This document shows positions 10,057 through 18,451 of a DNA stretch of 42,457 nt, one piece after another. The first letter of the stretch is position 1; every line of letters starts with the position of its first letter. This DNA comes from Chromohalobacter sarecensis (GTDB lineage: Bacteria; Pseudomonadota; Gammaproteobacteria; Pseudomonadales; Halomonadaceae). The stretch covers positions 1 through 42,457 of the forward strand of contig NZ_JAKGAN010000014.1 in assembly GCF_023061135.1 (NCBI RefSeq), in the 5' to 3' direction. The translations under genes were made by a program, and so were the position numbers. The notes under the pieces were generated by a model, which had not been told where the DNA came from, ran no database searches, and saw only the letters and a list, made by a program, of their open reading frames with translations.

Positions 10057-11058
10057 TCAGTGATACCCCTCGCCGACACGCACCTTGCCGCGGAACACCC
10101 AGTACGACCAGGCGGTGTAGGTCAGGATGATGGGCACCACGAACAGTACGCCGATCAACAGGAAGAACTGCGATTCGGGGGCGGATGCCGCATCCCACAG
10201 GGTGTAGTCCGGCGGAATGACATACGGCCAGCGGCTCACCAGCAACCCCATGTAGGTGAAGATGAACATCCCCAGTGTGAGCAAAAACGCCATCAGCTCA
10301 CGCCCTTTGCGGTTGGCGGCATAGATGCCGACCACGCAAGCCAAGGCCAGTGCCGGCAGTAGCCAGATCACCTGCATATGGTTGAACCAGCGCTCCCAGA
10401 CGCCCGGATCGATCCACGGCGTCCACAAGCTGACGATGACGAAGACCAACACCACGCCAGCGAGCAACTTGGGTACCAGGCTGCGCGCCCAGTCACGCAC
10501 ATGGCCTTCGGACTTGAGCACCAGCCAGGTCGCACCGAGCAATGCATAGCCGGCCACCAGCCCGAGACCGGTAATCACTGAAAACGGCGTCAGCCAGTCG
10601 AGCGCCCCACCGGTGAACACGCGATCGGCGGTCTCGAAACCTTCGATATAGGCCCCCACTACGGCGCCCTGGGCGAAGGCCGCCACGAAGGAGCCGCCGG
10701 CAAAGGCCGCATTCCACCAATTGCGCGTACGCCGTGACTTGAAGCGGAACTCGAAGGCCACGCCACGAAAGATCAAGCCCGCTAGCATCAGAAAGACCCC
10801 GATGTACATCGCCGGCAAGAGGATCGAATAGACCAGCGGGAAGGCTCCGATCAGCCCGGCACCTCCCAGTACCAGCCACGTCTCGTTGCCGTCCCATACC
10901 GGAGCGACGGAATTCATCATCACGTCACGCGCGTCTTCGTCCGGGGCGAAGGGAAACAGTATACCCAGCCCCAGGTCGAAACCATCCATGAGCACGTACA
11001 TGATCACGCCGAAGGCGATGATGACGGCCCATATCAACGAGAGATCGAACATTTCCAT
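10057..11058 (-). CDS. cydB: Cytochrome bd-type quinol oxidase subunit II
   Basis: A 333-residue inner-membrane subunit of a bd-type oxidase, which reduces O2 to water with electrons from quinol. It has about nine hydrophobic segments and the family motifs MYVLMDGFDLGLGILFPF, APVWDGNETWLVLGG and GLIFRGVAFEFRFK. At 333 residues it is closer to CioB-type subunits (about 335) than to E. coli CydB (379). AGGAG lies 7 bases before the ATG, and 3 bases separate it from cydA. It should form the oxidase with the upstream CydA. Confidence 0.95.
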   Translation of the reverse strand: MEMFDLSLIWAVIIAFGVIMYVLMDGFDLGLGILFPFAPDEDARDVMMNSVAPVWDGNETWLVLGGAGLIGAFPLVYSILLPAMYIGVFLMLAGLIFRGVAFEFRFKSRRTRNWWNAAFAGGSFVAAFAQGAVVGAYIEGFETADRVFTGGALDWLTPFSVITGLGLVAGYALLGATWLVLKSEGHVRDWARSLVPKLLAGVVLVFVIVSLWTPWIDPGVWERWFNHMQVIWLLPALALACVVGIYAANRKGRELMAFLLTLGMFIFTYMGLLVSRWPYVIPPDYTLWDAASAPESQFFLLIGVLFVVPIILTYTAWSYWVFRGKVRVGEGYH

Positions 11059-11061
11059 GGC

Positions 11062-12483
11062 TTAGCTCCTGTTCGGGGCGCGGTCGTCGCGCGCATCATC
11101 GAAGGGCACGTGGGCGGCGGACATGGGCCGCGCCGGGCGGTCGTGGCTATCCGGCTCCTCCGTGTCGTCGTGTTCATCGAGGCCCTGATTGATTACCTTG
11201 CACAGGTAATAGACACCGGCGATGAAGATCACGGCATAGACGGCGATGTAGCCCAGCAACGTGAACAGCACCATGCCACCACTCAACGACGGCGTGATGG
11301 CATCGGCGTAATCCAGCACGCCATAGATCAGCCACGGCGAGCGCCCGGTTTCGGTCACGAACCAGCCCGCGACCACCGCCACGAACGGCGCCAGACTCAT
11401 GCCTTGCAGCCCGCGCAAGAACCAGCGACTGCGATACACGCGTCCGCCCTTGCGTAGCACCAGTCCGGCAACGGCGAAGGCGATCATCAAGAGTCCTAAT
11501 GCCACCATCACGCGGAAGCTATAGAAGGTGATCCACACCGGCGGCTGCTGCGCGCGGTCGATTTGATCGAGCCCCGGTACAACGCCGTCTGGGTCGTGGC
11601 GAAGGATGAGGCTGGCGCCATTGGGGATGCCGATCTCCACGCGGTTGGCCTGCAGGTCTCGGTCCGGCAATGCGAACAGCAATAGCGGCACGTTCGACTG
11701 GGTTTCCCAGTTGCCTTCCATGGCGGCGATTTTCATCGGCTGGTGTTCCAGCGTATTCAGGCCGTGTTCATCGCCGACGAAGGCTTGCAGCGGCGCCAGA
11801 AACAGCAACAACCATAGCGTCATCGACAGCGCGCGCTTGTGAGCATCGACCTCACGACCCCGCAGCAGGAACCAGGCACTGACCCCGGTCACCACAAAGC
11901 CGCCGGTCAAGAACGCGGCCAAGGCCATGTGCGTGAAGCGGTACGGGAAGGACGCGTTGAAGATCGCATCGACCCAAGAGGTCACATGGATTACCCCCTC
12001 GCGAATCTCATAGCCATCGGGCGTCTGCATCCAACTGTTAGTGGCCAGGATCCAGAATGCCGAGATGAACGTACCCACGGCGACCATCAGCGCGGCGAAG
12101 AAGTGCACCGCCGGCGAGACACGATGCCGGCCGAACAGCAAGACCCCCAGGAAGCCGGCTTCGAGGAAGAAGGCCGTGATTACCTCGTAACTCAGCATCG
12201 GGCCGATGAAGTTCGCCGCCATCTGCGCGAAGTTGCTCCAGTTGGTCCCGAACTGGAACGCCATCACGATCCCGGACACCACGCCCATGCCGAAGACCAC
12301 CGCGAAGACCTTGGTCCAGAACAAGCCGAGGCGGTCCCAGACGCGGTTGCCCGTGGACACGTACAGGCCCTGTAGCACGGCGATATAGGACGCCAGCCCA
12401 ATCGTGAAGACCGGGAAGATGGCATGAAAGGAAACCACGAATGCGAACTGCAATCGTGACAGGAGAATCGGATCTAGCGCCAT
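11062..12483 (-). CDS. cydA: Cytochrome bd-type quinol oxidase subunit I, short Q-loop type
   Basis: A 473-residue haem-bearing subunit of a bd-type quinol oxidase. His20 in FAFVVSFHAIFPVFTIGLAS fits the high-spin haem ligand. The Q-loop region GDEHGLNTLEHQPMKIAAME keeps the Lys/Glu pattern of quinol-binding subunits, and GRSPW matches the family GRQPW box. Length is below E. coli CydA (522) and near CioA (about 488), suggesting the short-Q-loop, cyanide-insensitive class. The ATG at 12483 was chosen over a frame start at 12504 because AAGGAG lies 6 bases upstream. First gene of cydABDC. It could take the quinol produced by GlpD. Confidence 0.94.
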   Translation of the reverse strand: MALDPILLSRLQFAFVVSFHAIFPVFTIGLASYIAVLQGLYVSTGNRVWDRLGLFWTKVFAVVFGMGVVSGIVMAFQFGTNWSNFAQMAANFIGPMLSYEVITAFFLEAGFLGVLLFGRHRVSPAVHFFAALMVAVGTFISAFWILATNSWMQTPDGYEIREGVIHVTSWVDAIFNASFPYRFTHMALAAFLTGGFVVTGVSAWFLLRGREVDAHKRALSMTLWLLLFLAPLQAFVGDEHGLNTLEHQPMKIAAMEGNWETQSNVPLLLFALPDRDLQANRVEIGIPNGASLILRHDPDGVVPGLDQIDRAQQPPVWITFYSFRVMVALGLLMIAFAVAGLVLRKGGRVYRSRWFLRGLQGMSLAPFVAVVAGWFVTETGRSPWLIYGVLDYADAITPSLSGGMVLFTLLGYIAVYAVIFIAGVYYLCKVINQGLDEHDDTEEPDSHDRPARPMSAAHVPFDDARDDRAPNRS

Positions 12484-12823
12484 GGCTGACTCCTTGAAGC
12501 CCACATAATCAAAAGGTCATCGGAATGACGGTGACCACACTGCCGAAAAGCCCCGCCGTCTGGATGTTCTTATTTCGCCTCCGATACCCATTCATCGTAG
12601 AGGCTTTATATAGCCTTAAAAAGCGCTACGGCGGGGTTTCGTATGTGTCGCGTTGCCGCAAGGCAAATTGCCGCATGCGCGCCAATGTCGCAGCCGCCTT
12701 CGTTCTGCATCGTTCGTCTAACGGAAAACGCCATCATTCTTTGGTAGGGTCATTACTCTCAAACCGTGCACTGCCGGGCATGCAACGCCATCGCATCATG
12801 CTCGTTATCGACAAGGATCACCC
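12484..12823. promoter_or_regulatory. Divergent control region between cydA and the cstA-like gene
   Basis: These 340 bases separate two divergent operons and must hold both promoters. A 12-bp inverted repeat joins 12548-12559 (centre CCCCGCCGT) and 12628-12639 (ACGGCGGGG), 68 bases apart. Between its arms is an AT-rich stretch with the small dyad AGGCT/AGCCT at 12601-12616. Another dyad, GTCAT-CGGA-ATGAC (12516-12529), lies near cydA. TTGCCGCA occurs twice around 12650-12680. No clear FNR/Anr box (TTGAT-N4-ATCAA) and no confident -35/-10 pair was found. A frame of about 100 codons across it (12525-12827) has atypical composition and is not called. Confidence 0.5.
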
Positions 12824-14578
12824 ATGAACGCTATTTGGATCGCCATCTTCGGCGCCGTGTGTTTCGTGATAGGCTATCGCTTCTATTCGAAGTTCATCGC
12901 TGAACGCATTTACCGACTCGACCCCGATTTCCAAACGCCCGCTCACACCTATCAAGACGGCGTCGACTACGTGCCCACCAACAAGTGGATTCTATGGGGA
13001 CACCACTTTACCTCGGTGGCTGGCGCAGCCCCTATCGTGGGGCCTGCCATCGCTATCTACTGGGGCTGGCTGCCGGCTATCCTGTGGGTCGTGCTGGGTA
13101 CCGTGTTCGCCGCCGGCGTGCATGACTTCGGCGCCGTGGTGCTTTCCAATCGTCATAAGGGGCACTCCGTCGGCACACTGGCCAACAAGTTGATCGGTCA
13201 ACGCGCCAAGCTGCTCTTTCTGTTTATCATTCTGATCCTGGTATTGATGCTCAATGCAGTCTTCGCCTGGGTCATCGCCAACCTCTTCATCACCTTCCCC
13301 GCCAGCGTGCTGTCGGTGCTCATCCAGATTCCGCTGGCAGTATGGATCGGCTATCGCGTCTATCGTCATTCAGGGTCGATGCTCCTACCTTCAGTGATCG
13401 CCCTTGTCGTCATGTATGCCACCGCGTTGTTGGCCAGCGAAGTCCCGATACTTCAGTTCGATCTGGTCAGTTGGTTCGGCGGCACCGACACAGCGGTGGC
13501 AGGAGGCTTCAACGCTACCTCGATGGCCTTCCTGGTGTGGATCGTGGTGCTGATGGCCTACGTCTACATCGCCTCGACGCTGCCGGTCTGGAAGCTCTTG
13601 CAGCCGCGTGACTATATCAACTCGCATCAGCTCGTGGTGGGGCTCGCCCTGCTGTATCTGGGGTTGTTCTTCGGGGCACCGGAGATGACCGCACCCAGCG
13701 TCAACGCTGAAGCCGAGGTCAGCTGGTACCCGCTGCTGTTCATCACCATCGCCTGCGGGGCGATTTCCGGCTTCCATGGCCTGGTCGCCTCGGGCACCAC
13801 CTCCAAGCAGATCGACAAGGAAACCGACGCGCGCATGATCGGCTACGGCGGCGCCTTGGGTGAAGGCATGCTGGCACTGATCGCGATCATCGCCGTGGGC
13901 ACGCTATTCGCCTCCAGCGCAGATTTCACCGCTACCTATTCAAGCTTTACGGCCGCCGGTTCCAACGGGCTCGGTTCCTTTGTGAAAGGTGCCGGGCAGT
14001 TGATCGCCAACCTCGGCATTCCCGAGCACATGGGCTCGACCCTGGTCGCGGTAATCGTAGTCAGCTTCGCCGCCACCACGCTGGATACCGCTATACGTCT
14101 GATGCGCTACATCATCGCCGAACTGGGCACCGAATACGGCATGCCAGTGATCGCACGCAAACACGTCGCGACCAGCATTGCCGTCATCGCCAGCGCCGCG
14201 CTGGTGATCCTGCCGGAAGGACCCAAGGGCTTCGGCTCCGGCGGTTACTTGCTGTGGCCGCTGTTCGGCACCAGCAACCAGCTGCTGGCAGGCATCACCC
14301 TGATGCTGGTATCGGTATGGCTCAAGCGCCAAGGTCGCCCGGTGGTCTTCACATTGGTGCCCATGCTGTTCCTGCTGGTGATGACGCTGTGGGCCATGGG
14401 GCAGCAGGTAATCTTCACCTGGTCAGGCTTTGGCGATGCTGACCGCAACTTGCTGCTGTTCACCTTCGGTAGCTTGATCTTGGTCTTCGCGCTATGGATC
14501 CTGCTCGAGGCCTCGCGAAGCTTCCGCCAGGGCCCGACAGCCTCCCAGGAGTCGTTGAGTTCCGATGAGTCGCGCTGA
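12824..14578 (+). CDS. cstA: CstA-family carbon-starvation transporter, short form
   Basis: A 584-residue integral membrane protein of the CstA family, whose studied members import pyruvate or peptides during carbon limitation. Landmarks are the N-terminal GYRFYSKFIAERIYRLD, the segment PTNKWILWGHHFTSVAGAAP, GTVFAAGVHDFGAVVLSNRH, and GFHGLVASGTTSKQIDKETD. It is shorter than E. coli CstA and BtsT (about 700) and matches the compact subfamily. AAGGAT precedes the ATG. The last 14 bases overlap the next gene, so translation is probably coupled. Family is sure; substrate is unknown. Confidence 0.9.
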   Translation: MNAIWIAIFGAVCFVIGYRFYSKFIAERIYRLDPDFQTPAHTYQDGVDYVPTNKWILWGHHFTSVAGAAPIVGPAIAIYWGWLPAILWVVLGTVFAAGVHDFGAVVLSNRHKGHSVGTLANKLIGQRAKLLFLFIILILVLMLNAVFAWVIANLFITFPASVLSVLIQIPLAVWIGYRVYRHSGSMLLPSVIALVVMYATALLASEVPILQFDLVSWFGGTDTAVAGGFNATSMAFLVWIVVLMAYVYIASTLPVWKLLQPRDYINSHQLVVGLALLYLGLFFGAPEMTAPSVNAEAEVSWYPLLFITIACGAISGFHGLVASGTTSKQIDKETDARMIGYGGALGEGMLALIAIIAVGTLFASSADFTATYSSFTAAGSNGLGSFVKGAGQLIANLGIPEHMGSTLVAVIVVSFAATTLDTAIRLMRYIIAELGTEYGMPVIARKHVATSIAVIASAALVILPEGPKGFGSGGYLLWPLFGTSNQLLAGITLMLVSVWLKRQGRPVVFTLVPMLFLLVMTLWAMGQQVIFTWSGFGDADRNLLLFTFGSLILVFALWILLEASRSFRQGPTASQESLSSDESR

Positions 14579-14861
14579 CGACGACAACGCCGCGCCCGTC
14601 GGTTGGCGGTCGCGGCTCAAACAAATCATCGAGGGCTACGACGCGGTGCTGAGCCTTCAGCACCGTCGTGAGATCGCCCGCGAGCTTCAGGATGAAGAAG
14701 ATCTCTTCATGCTGCTGTGCTTCTGCGACATGATGGGAATCCCCAACCCCGTCGGCGACATGACCCTGGAACTTTATCCCTACATGCTGGACCGCTTTCA
14801 TGAGTGGCATCAGCGCCAGGGCATGCCCCGCTCGCCCCTAGACGGTTTTCGCTGCTGCTGA
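14565..14861 (+). CDS. Small protein ending in Cys-Cys (cory-CC-star type)
   Basis: A 98-residue soluble protein starting inside the 3' end of the cstA-like gene and ending in the residues FRCC. A conserved-looking core, DEEDLFMLLCFCDMMGIPNP, is followed by MTLELYPYM, FHEWHQRQGM and SPLDGF before the Cys pair. This matches my recollection of the small proteins NCBI calls cory-CC-star; I cannot confirm it here. There is no signal peptide or membrane helix. The Cys-Cys end (with CFC in the core) could bind metal or form a disulfide, which is speculation. Lying between a transporter and an ArsA-like ATPase, it may link the two. Confidence 0.75.
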   Translation: MSRADDDNAAPVGWRSRLKQIIEGYDAVLSLQHRREIARELQDEEDLFMLLCFCDMMGIPNPVGDMTLELYPYMLDRFHEWHQRQGMPRSPLDGFRCC

Positions 14862-14905
14862 GCAGCGTCGATGACGCGTGGCACAATCGAGGAGAAAAAG
14901 TCGAT

Positions 14906-15847
14906 ATGGCCAAGAGCCTGTTTTTCGGTGGCAAGGGCGGCGTCGGCAAGACCAGCTGTGCGACCGCTTACGCGCTGAGCTGTGCGGATGCCGGCTGGAA
15001 CACCCTGCTGGTGTCTACCGACCCGGCCCACAACCTGGCCGATCTATTCGGGCGCCAGCCCGGCCCGACACCGACGCGCATGCGCCCCGGCCTGGATGTC
15101 GTCGAACTCGATCCCGACCATGAAACGCAGCGCTACCTGGAGCAGGTCAAGGACAACATCAAGCCCATGGTAAGCGGCGAACGCAGCGCGGCGGTATTCC
15201 GCCAGCTCGATCTGGCCCGCCATGCACCGGGCACCGAGGAAGCCGCCTTGTTCGATGCCCTGGTCGGGCTGCTGCTGGATACCGGCGAGGACTATGATCG
15301 GCTGATCTTCGATACCGCGCCGGGCGGCCATACCGTACGCTTGCTGGCGTTACCGGAAATCATGGGCGCCTGGGTGGACGGCTTGATGCAACGTCGCCAT
15401 AAGGTGCGTAACGATTACAAGGCCTGGCTGGGGGACGGCGAGGTGGTCGACGACCCCATTCAGGAGGCGTTGATGCGCCGCCGTGGGCGTCTCGCCGCCG
15501 CTCGCGAGCACTTGACCTGCTCTGCACACTCGGCGGTGATCCTGGTCGCCAACCCGGAACGCCTGCCGGTGCTGGAAACGGCCCGCACGCGTGACCTGCT
15601 CGAGGCCAATGGCTTGCATGTCGGCGCGGTGGTCATCAACAAATGCCTGCCCGCCGAGGTCGATAGTCAGTGGCTCACCAACTGGCGCGAGGAGCAGCGC
15701 CCGTGGATCGAGCAGCTCGAGACGGCGTTTGCGGATCGCACGCGCATACGCATCGACTATCAACCCCACGCGCCCGCCTCGAGTGAGGACCTGCGTCCGC
15801 TCAGCGAGGCTCTAGGCGAGCTCTCGCCCTGGCACGAGCATGCTTGA
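14906..15847 (+). CDS. ArsA/Get3-family ATPase, single domain
   Basis: A 313-residue cytosolic ATPase of the ArsA/GET3 group. The deviant Walker A is GGKGGVGKTS (residues 8-17), followed by switch-like STDPAHNLADLFG and the group signature DTAPGGHTVRLL (from residue 136). It has one nucleotide domain, unlike the duplicated plasmid ArsA, so it should work as a homodimer. No arsB, arsR or arsD is nearby, so arsenic efflux is unlikely; a role with the CstA-family transporter or the small Cys-Cys protein is inferred from the operon. The ATG at 14906 was chosen because MAKSLFFGGKGG aligns with family N-termini; GAGGAG lies 11 bases before it. The upstream in-frame extension overlaps the preceding gene. 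Confidence 0.9.
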   Translation: MAKSLFFGGKGGVGKTSCATAYALSCADAGWNTLLVSTDPAHNLADLFGRQPGPTPTRMRPGLDVVELDPDHETQRYLEQVKDNIKPMVSGERSAAVFRQLDLARHAPGTEEAALFDALVGLLLDTGEDYDRLIFDTAPGGHTVRLLALPEIMGAWVDGLMQRRHKVRNDYKAWLGDGEVVDDPIQEALMRRRGRLAAAREHLTCSAHSAVILVANPERLPVLETARTRDLLEANGLHVGAVVINKCLPAEVDSQWLTNWREEQRPWIEQLETAFADRTRIRIDYQPHAPASSEDLRPLSEALGELSPWHEHA

Positions 15848-15858
15848 CTCGGATTCGC

Positions 15859-16833
15859 CTAGCGTCCGCCGACGACCGACATCACCAACCACGCGGTATA
15901 CACGATAAAGGCGGTTAGCAGCAGCGCGCCTTCTACGCGGTTGATGCGCCCCTGTCTCTTCCAGCCGATGCCGAACACGGTTAGCGCCAGAGTCAGGGCC
16001 AGCATGACCGGCCAGTCGCGTACCAAGACGGCGCCATCCACGTCGATAGGCGTGATGACGCCCGCCAACCCCACTACCGCCAGGGTATTGAACAGATTCG
16101 AGCCCACGACGTTGCCGATCACCAGGTCGTGTTCATTCTTGCGTACCGCACTGATCGACGAAGCAAGCTCAGGCAGCGACGTGCCGATGGCCACGACCGT
16201 GAGCCCGATGATGAGATCGCTGACTCCAAACGCCGAGGCGATATCCACCGCTCCCCAGACCAGCAAGCGCGAGCTGGCGATCAACATGACCAACCCTACC
16301 AGGGTCCAGGTCACCGCGCGCTTGAGCGACATCGACTGAGTATCGAGGTTAGCAGTGGTATTGTCGGCCAGCGTGTCACTGCCCTGCTGACGTCCCCGCA
16401 TGACGCTATAGGTTAGAAACGCTACCAGCATCGCGAGCAGTAACACGGCATCCCAGCGCGAAACGTCGCCATCCTGCAGGCACCACAGCGAGGCCAGGGT
16501 CACCAACACCAACAGAGGAAGCTCCTGACGCAACACTTGAGAGTGCATGGTCAATGGGCTGAACAATGCCACCAGGCCCACGATCAGGCCAATATTGGCA
16601 ATATTAGAACCATAAGCGTTACCCAGCGCGAGGCCGGGATTGCCTTGCCATGCGGAAAGCCCCGAGACCATCAGCTCCGGCGCCGAAGTGCCGAAACCGA
16701 TGATCACCATACCGATCAACAACGGCGGTAACCCCAGGTGGCGTGAGGTCGCCGCTGCACCATCGACGAATCGATCGGCGCTCCATACCAGGACCGCCAA
16801 CCCCAGCGCTACGGCAATGATGGCCATCAGCAC
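15859..16833 (-). CDS. Calcium/sodium antiporter of the CaCA family (YrbG type)
   Basis: A 324-residue cation exchanger with about ten hydrophobic segments in two inverted halves. Each half has an alpha-repeat: GFGTSAPELMVS (from residue 46) with GNAYGSNIANI, and AIGTSLPELASS (from 215) with GNVVGSNLFN. The Glu in each TSxPE box coordinates the transported ion. It resembles E. coli YrbG; the real ions may be Ca2+, Na+ or K+, useful in a salt-tolerant cell. The start is GTG at 16833, because AAGGAG lies 7 bases before it, while the ATG two codons later is too far. It converges on the ArsA-like gene with an 11-base gap. Confidence 0.92.
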   Translation of the reverse strand: MLMAIIAVALGLAVLVWSADRFVDGAAATSRHLGLPPLLIGMVIIGFGTSAPELMVSGLSAWQGNPGLALGNAYGSNIANIGLIVGLVALFSPLTMHSQVLRQELPLLVLVTLASLWCLQDGDVSRWDAVLLLAMLVAFLTYSVMRGRQQGSDTLADNTTANLDTQSMSLKRAVTWTLVGLVMLIASSRLLVWGAVDIASAFGVSDLIIGLTVVAIGTSLPELASSISAVRKNEHDLVIGNVVGSNLFNTLAVVGLAGVITPIDVDGAVLVRDWPVMLALTLALTVFGIGWKRQGRINRVEGALLLTAFIVYTAWLVMSVVGGR

Positions 16834-16930
16834 GGTACTTCTCCTTGAATGTCGTTGCCCTTGAACGTCGTCGTAACATGCATGTTATCGCGATGCCGCG
16901 CTATTCTAACGCAATTGGCCGGGCACGCTA

Positions 16931-17013
16931 CTGACAAACATACGTAAGTGAATGTATTCTGTTGGTTATCCTAACGCCTCAGACAAAAAGGTGGCGCGCC
17001 GACTTGCTATAGT
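16931..17013 (+). promoter_or_regulatory. Candidate promoters for pqiABC
   Basis: Two possibilities lie in the divergent gap. The first has CTGACA (16931-16936), an 18-base spacer and TATTCT (16955-16960), a fair sigma-70 match. The second is an extended -10, TGCTATAGT at 17005-17013, about 44 bases before the proposed TTG start, without a good -35. Pattern reading only. Confidence 0.4.
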
Positions 17014-17056
17014 GCACACGTCACCCGGCACCCTAAACCTTTGAGCGAGACTGAGT

Positions 17057-18451
17057 TTGGTCGATACCGATTCGTCACATGCACCCCAGCACCCACCGCG
17101 CGACATGGCCTCGGGTGTGGCAACGACGCGCCACTCACGGCGACGTCTGCGCGCCTGTCACGAATGCGATTTGCTGGTGGCGCTGCCACCCTTGCGCCCC
17201 CGGGAAAAAGCCGATTGCCCGCGTTGCGAGCATACGCTGGCCACGCGCCACGACAAGCCTGCCGAACGTAGTCTGGCACTGGCCGTCGCCGCCTTGGTCA
17301 TGCTTATGCTGTCGGTGGCCTTTCCTTTCATCAGTTTCGAGGCACGTGGCGTCACCAACCGTATCGAGCTGACCGAGACCGCCTCGACGCTGGTTGGCTT
17401 CCACGAACCGCTGGTGGCGATTTGCGTACTGCTGACCGTCATCATCCTGCCCACGGTCTATCTGTGCGGCGTCATCTGGCTCTCGCTGGGACTTCTCAAG
17501 CGCCGCGTTCTGCCCTATTCACGTGGTATCGCCCGCACCCTGAAACATTTGACACCGTGGATGATGGCCGATGTCTTCGTCATCGCCGCGCTGGTTAGTC
17601 TCATCAAAGTGGCGGGGATGGCCGATGTCAGCCTGGGGCTCTCATTCTGGACGTTTTGTGCCTACGCCTTGTTGTTGTTGCTCACGACCCAGTCCATCGA
17701 CACCGACTGGATGTGGTTCGCGCTGGCCAGCGAGCCCTTGGCACCGGAAGGCGCCCGCTCGGGCGAGTCTGCGACGCCGCAAGGCTTGAGCGGATGCGGG
17801 ACCTGCGGGCTGGTCAATCGTCTCGATGAACGAGGGCGCGGACGTTGTCGACGCTGTGGAGAAACGCTCCACGCGCGGACACCCGGTAGCCGTCAGCGCA
17901 CGCTGGCCTTGCTGCTCGCTGCGGTGGTGATGTACGTCCCGGCGAACCTTTATCCGATCATGAGCACGACATCGCTGGGCAACACCTCACCTTCGACCAT
18001 CATCGGTGGCGTCATGCTGTTTCTGCAGCATGGCGACATTCCCATCGCCGTGATCATCTTCACCGCCAGCGTGGTGGTGCCCATCGGCAAGATTCTCGCA
18101 CTCGGCTGGTTATGCTACGCAGTGCGCCATCGCGGCGAGCCGCTAAGCAACGTCACCCGCGTACGCCTCTATCGCATCACCGAGTTCATCGGCCGCTGGT
18201 CGATGGTCGATGTGTTCGTGGTCGCCATCCTCGTTGCGCTGATCCGCGCGGGCGAGTTGGTCTCGGTAGAACCCGGGCCTGCCGCTCTCTCCTTCGCCAG
18301 CGTCGTGATCATCACCATGTTGGCGGCTCATAGTTTCGACCCGCGCATGATCTGGGACGATCTTCCCCAGCGGCCTCGACGCGCGTGGCGCGACCGCCTG
18401 CCACGACGTATCGCTACCGTTTCACCACGCAAGGAATCCGACGATGCCTGA
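17057..18451 (+). CDS. pqiA: Intermembrane transport protein PqiA
   Basis: An inner-membrane protein of 464 residues (E. coli PqiA is 417) that works with the MCE protein PqiB in envelope lipid traffic. It consists of two homologous halves, each opening with a CxxC...CxxC rubredoxin-like knuckle (Cys34/37 and Cys54/57; a second set near 245-275) and continuing with four membrane helices. MMADVFVIAALVSLIKV and SMVDVFVVAILVALIRA are the matching segments. The start is uncertain: TTG at 17057 is proposed, bounded by an in-frame stop at 17042; ATG at 17105 lacks a ribosome-binding site. It overlaps pqiB by 8 bases. Confidence 0.9.
   Translation: MVDTDSSHAPQHPPRDMASGVATTRHSRRRLRACHECDLLVALPPLRPREKADCPRCEHTLATRHDKPAERSLALAVAALVMLMLSVAFPFISFEARGVTNRIELTETASTLVGFHEPLVAICVLLTVIILPTVYLCGVIWLSLGLLKRRVLPYSRGIARTLKHLTPWMMADVFVIAALVSLIKVAGMADVSLGLSFWTFCAYALLLLLTTQSIDTDWMWFALASEPLAPEGARSGESATPQGLSGCGTCGLVNRLDERGRGRCRRCGETLHARTPGSRQRTLALLLAAVVMYVPANLYPIMSTTSLGNTSPSTIIGGVMLFLQHGDIPIAVIIFTASVVVPIGKILALGWLCYAVRHRGEPLSNVTRVRLYRITEFIGRWSMVDVFVVAILVALIRAGELVSVEPGPAALSFASVVIITMLAAHSFDPRMIWDDLPQRPRRAWRDRLPRRIATVSPRKESDDA

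Noticed and set aside
10050-10060. A cydX small-subunit gene after cydB
   Set aside because: Only 3 bases separate cydB from cydD, so no gene fits.
12525-12827. A 100-codon plus-strand frame in the cydA-cstA gap
   Set aside because: It has no ribosome-binding site, atypical amino acid composition and no family resemblance, and it covers the promoter zone of two operons.
14906-15847. Arsenic efflux ATPase reading of the ArsA-like gene
   Set aside because: There is one nucleotide domain only, no arsB/arsR/arsD/arsC nearby, and the operon partners are a CstA transporter and a small Cys-Cys protein.
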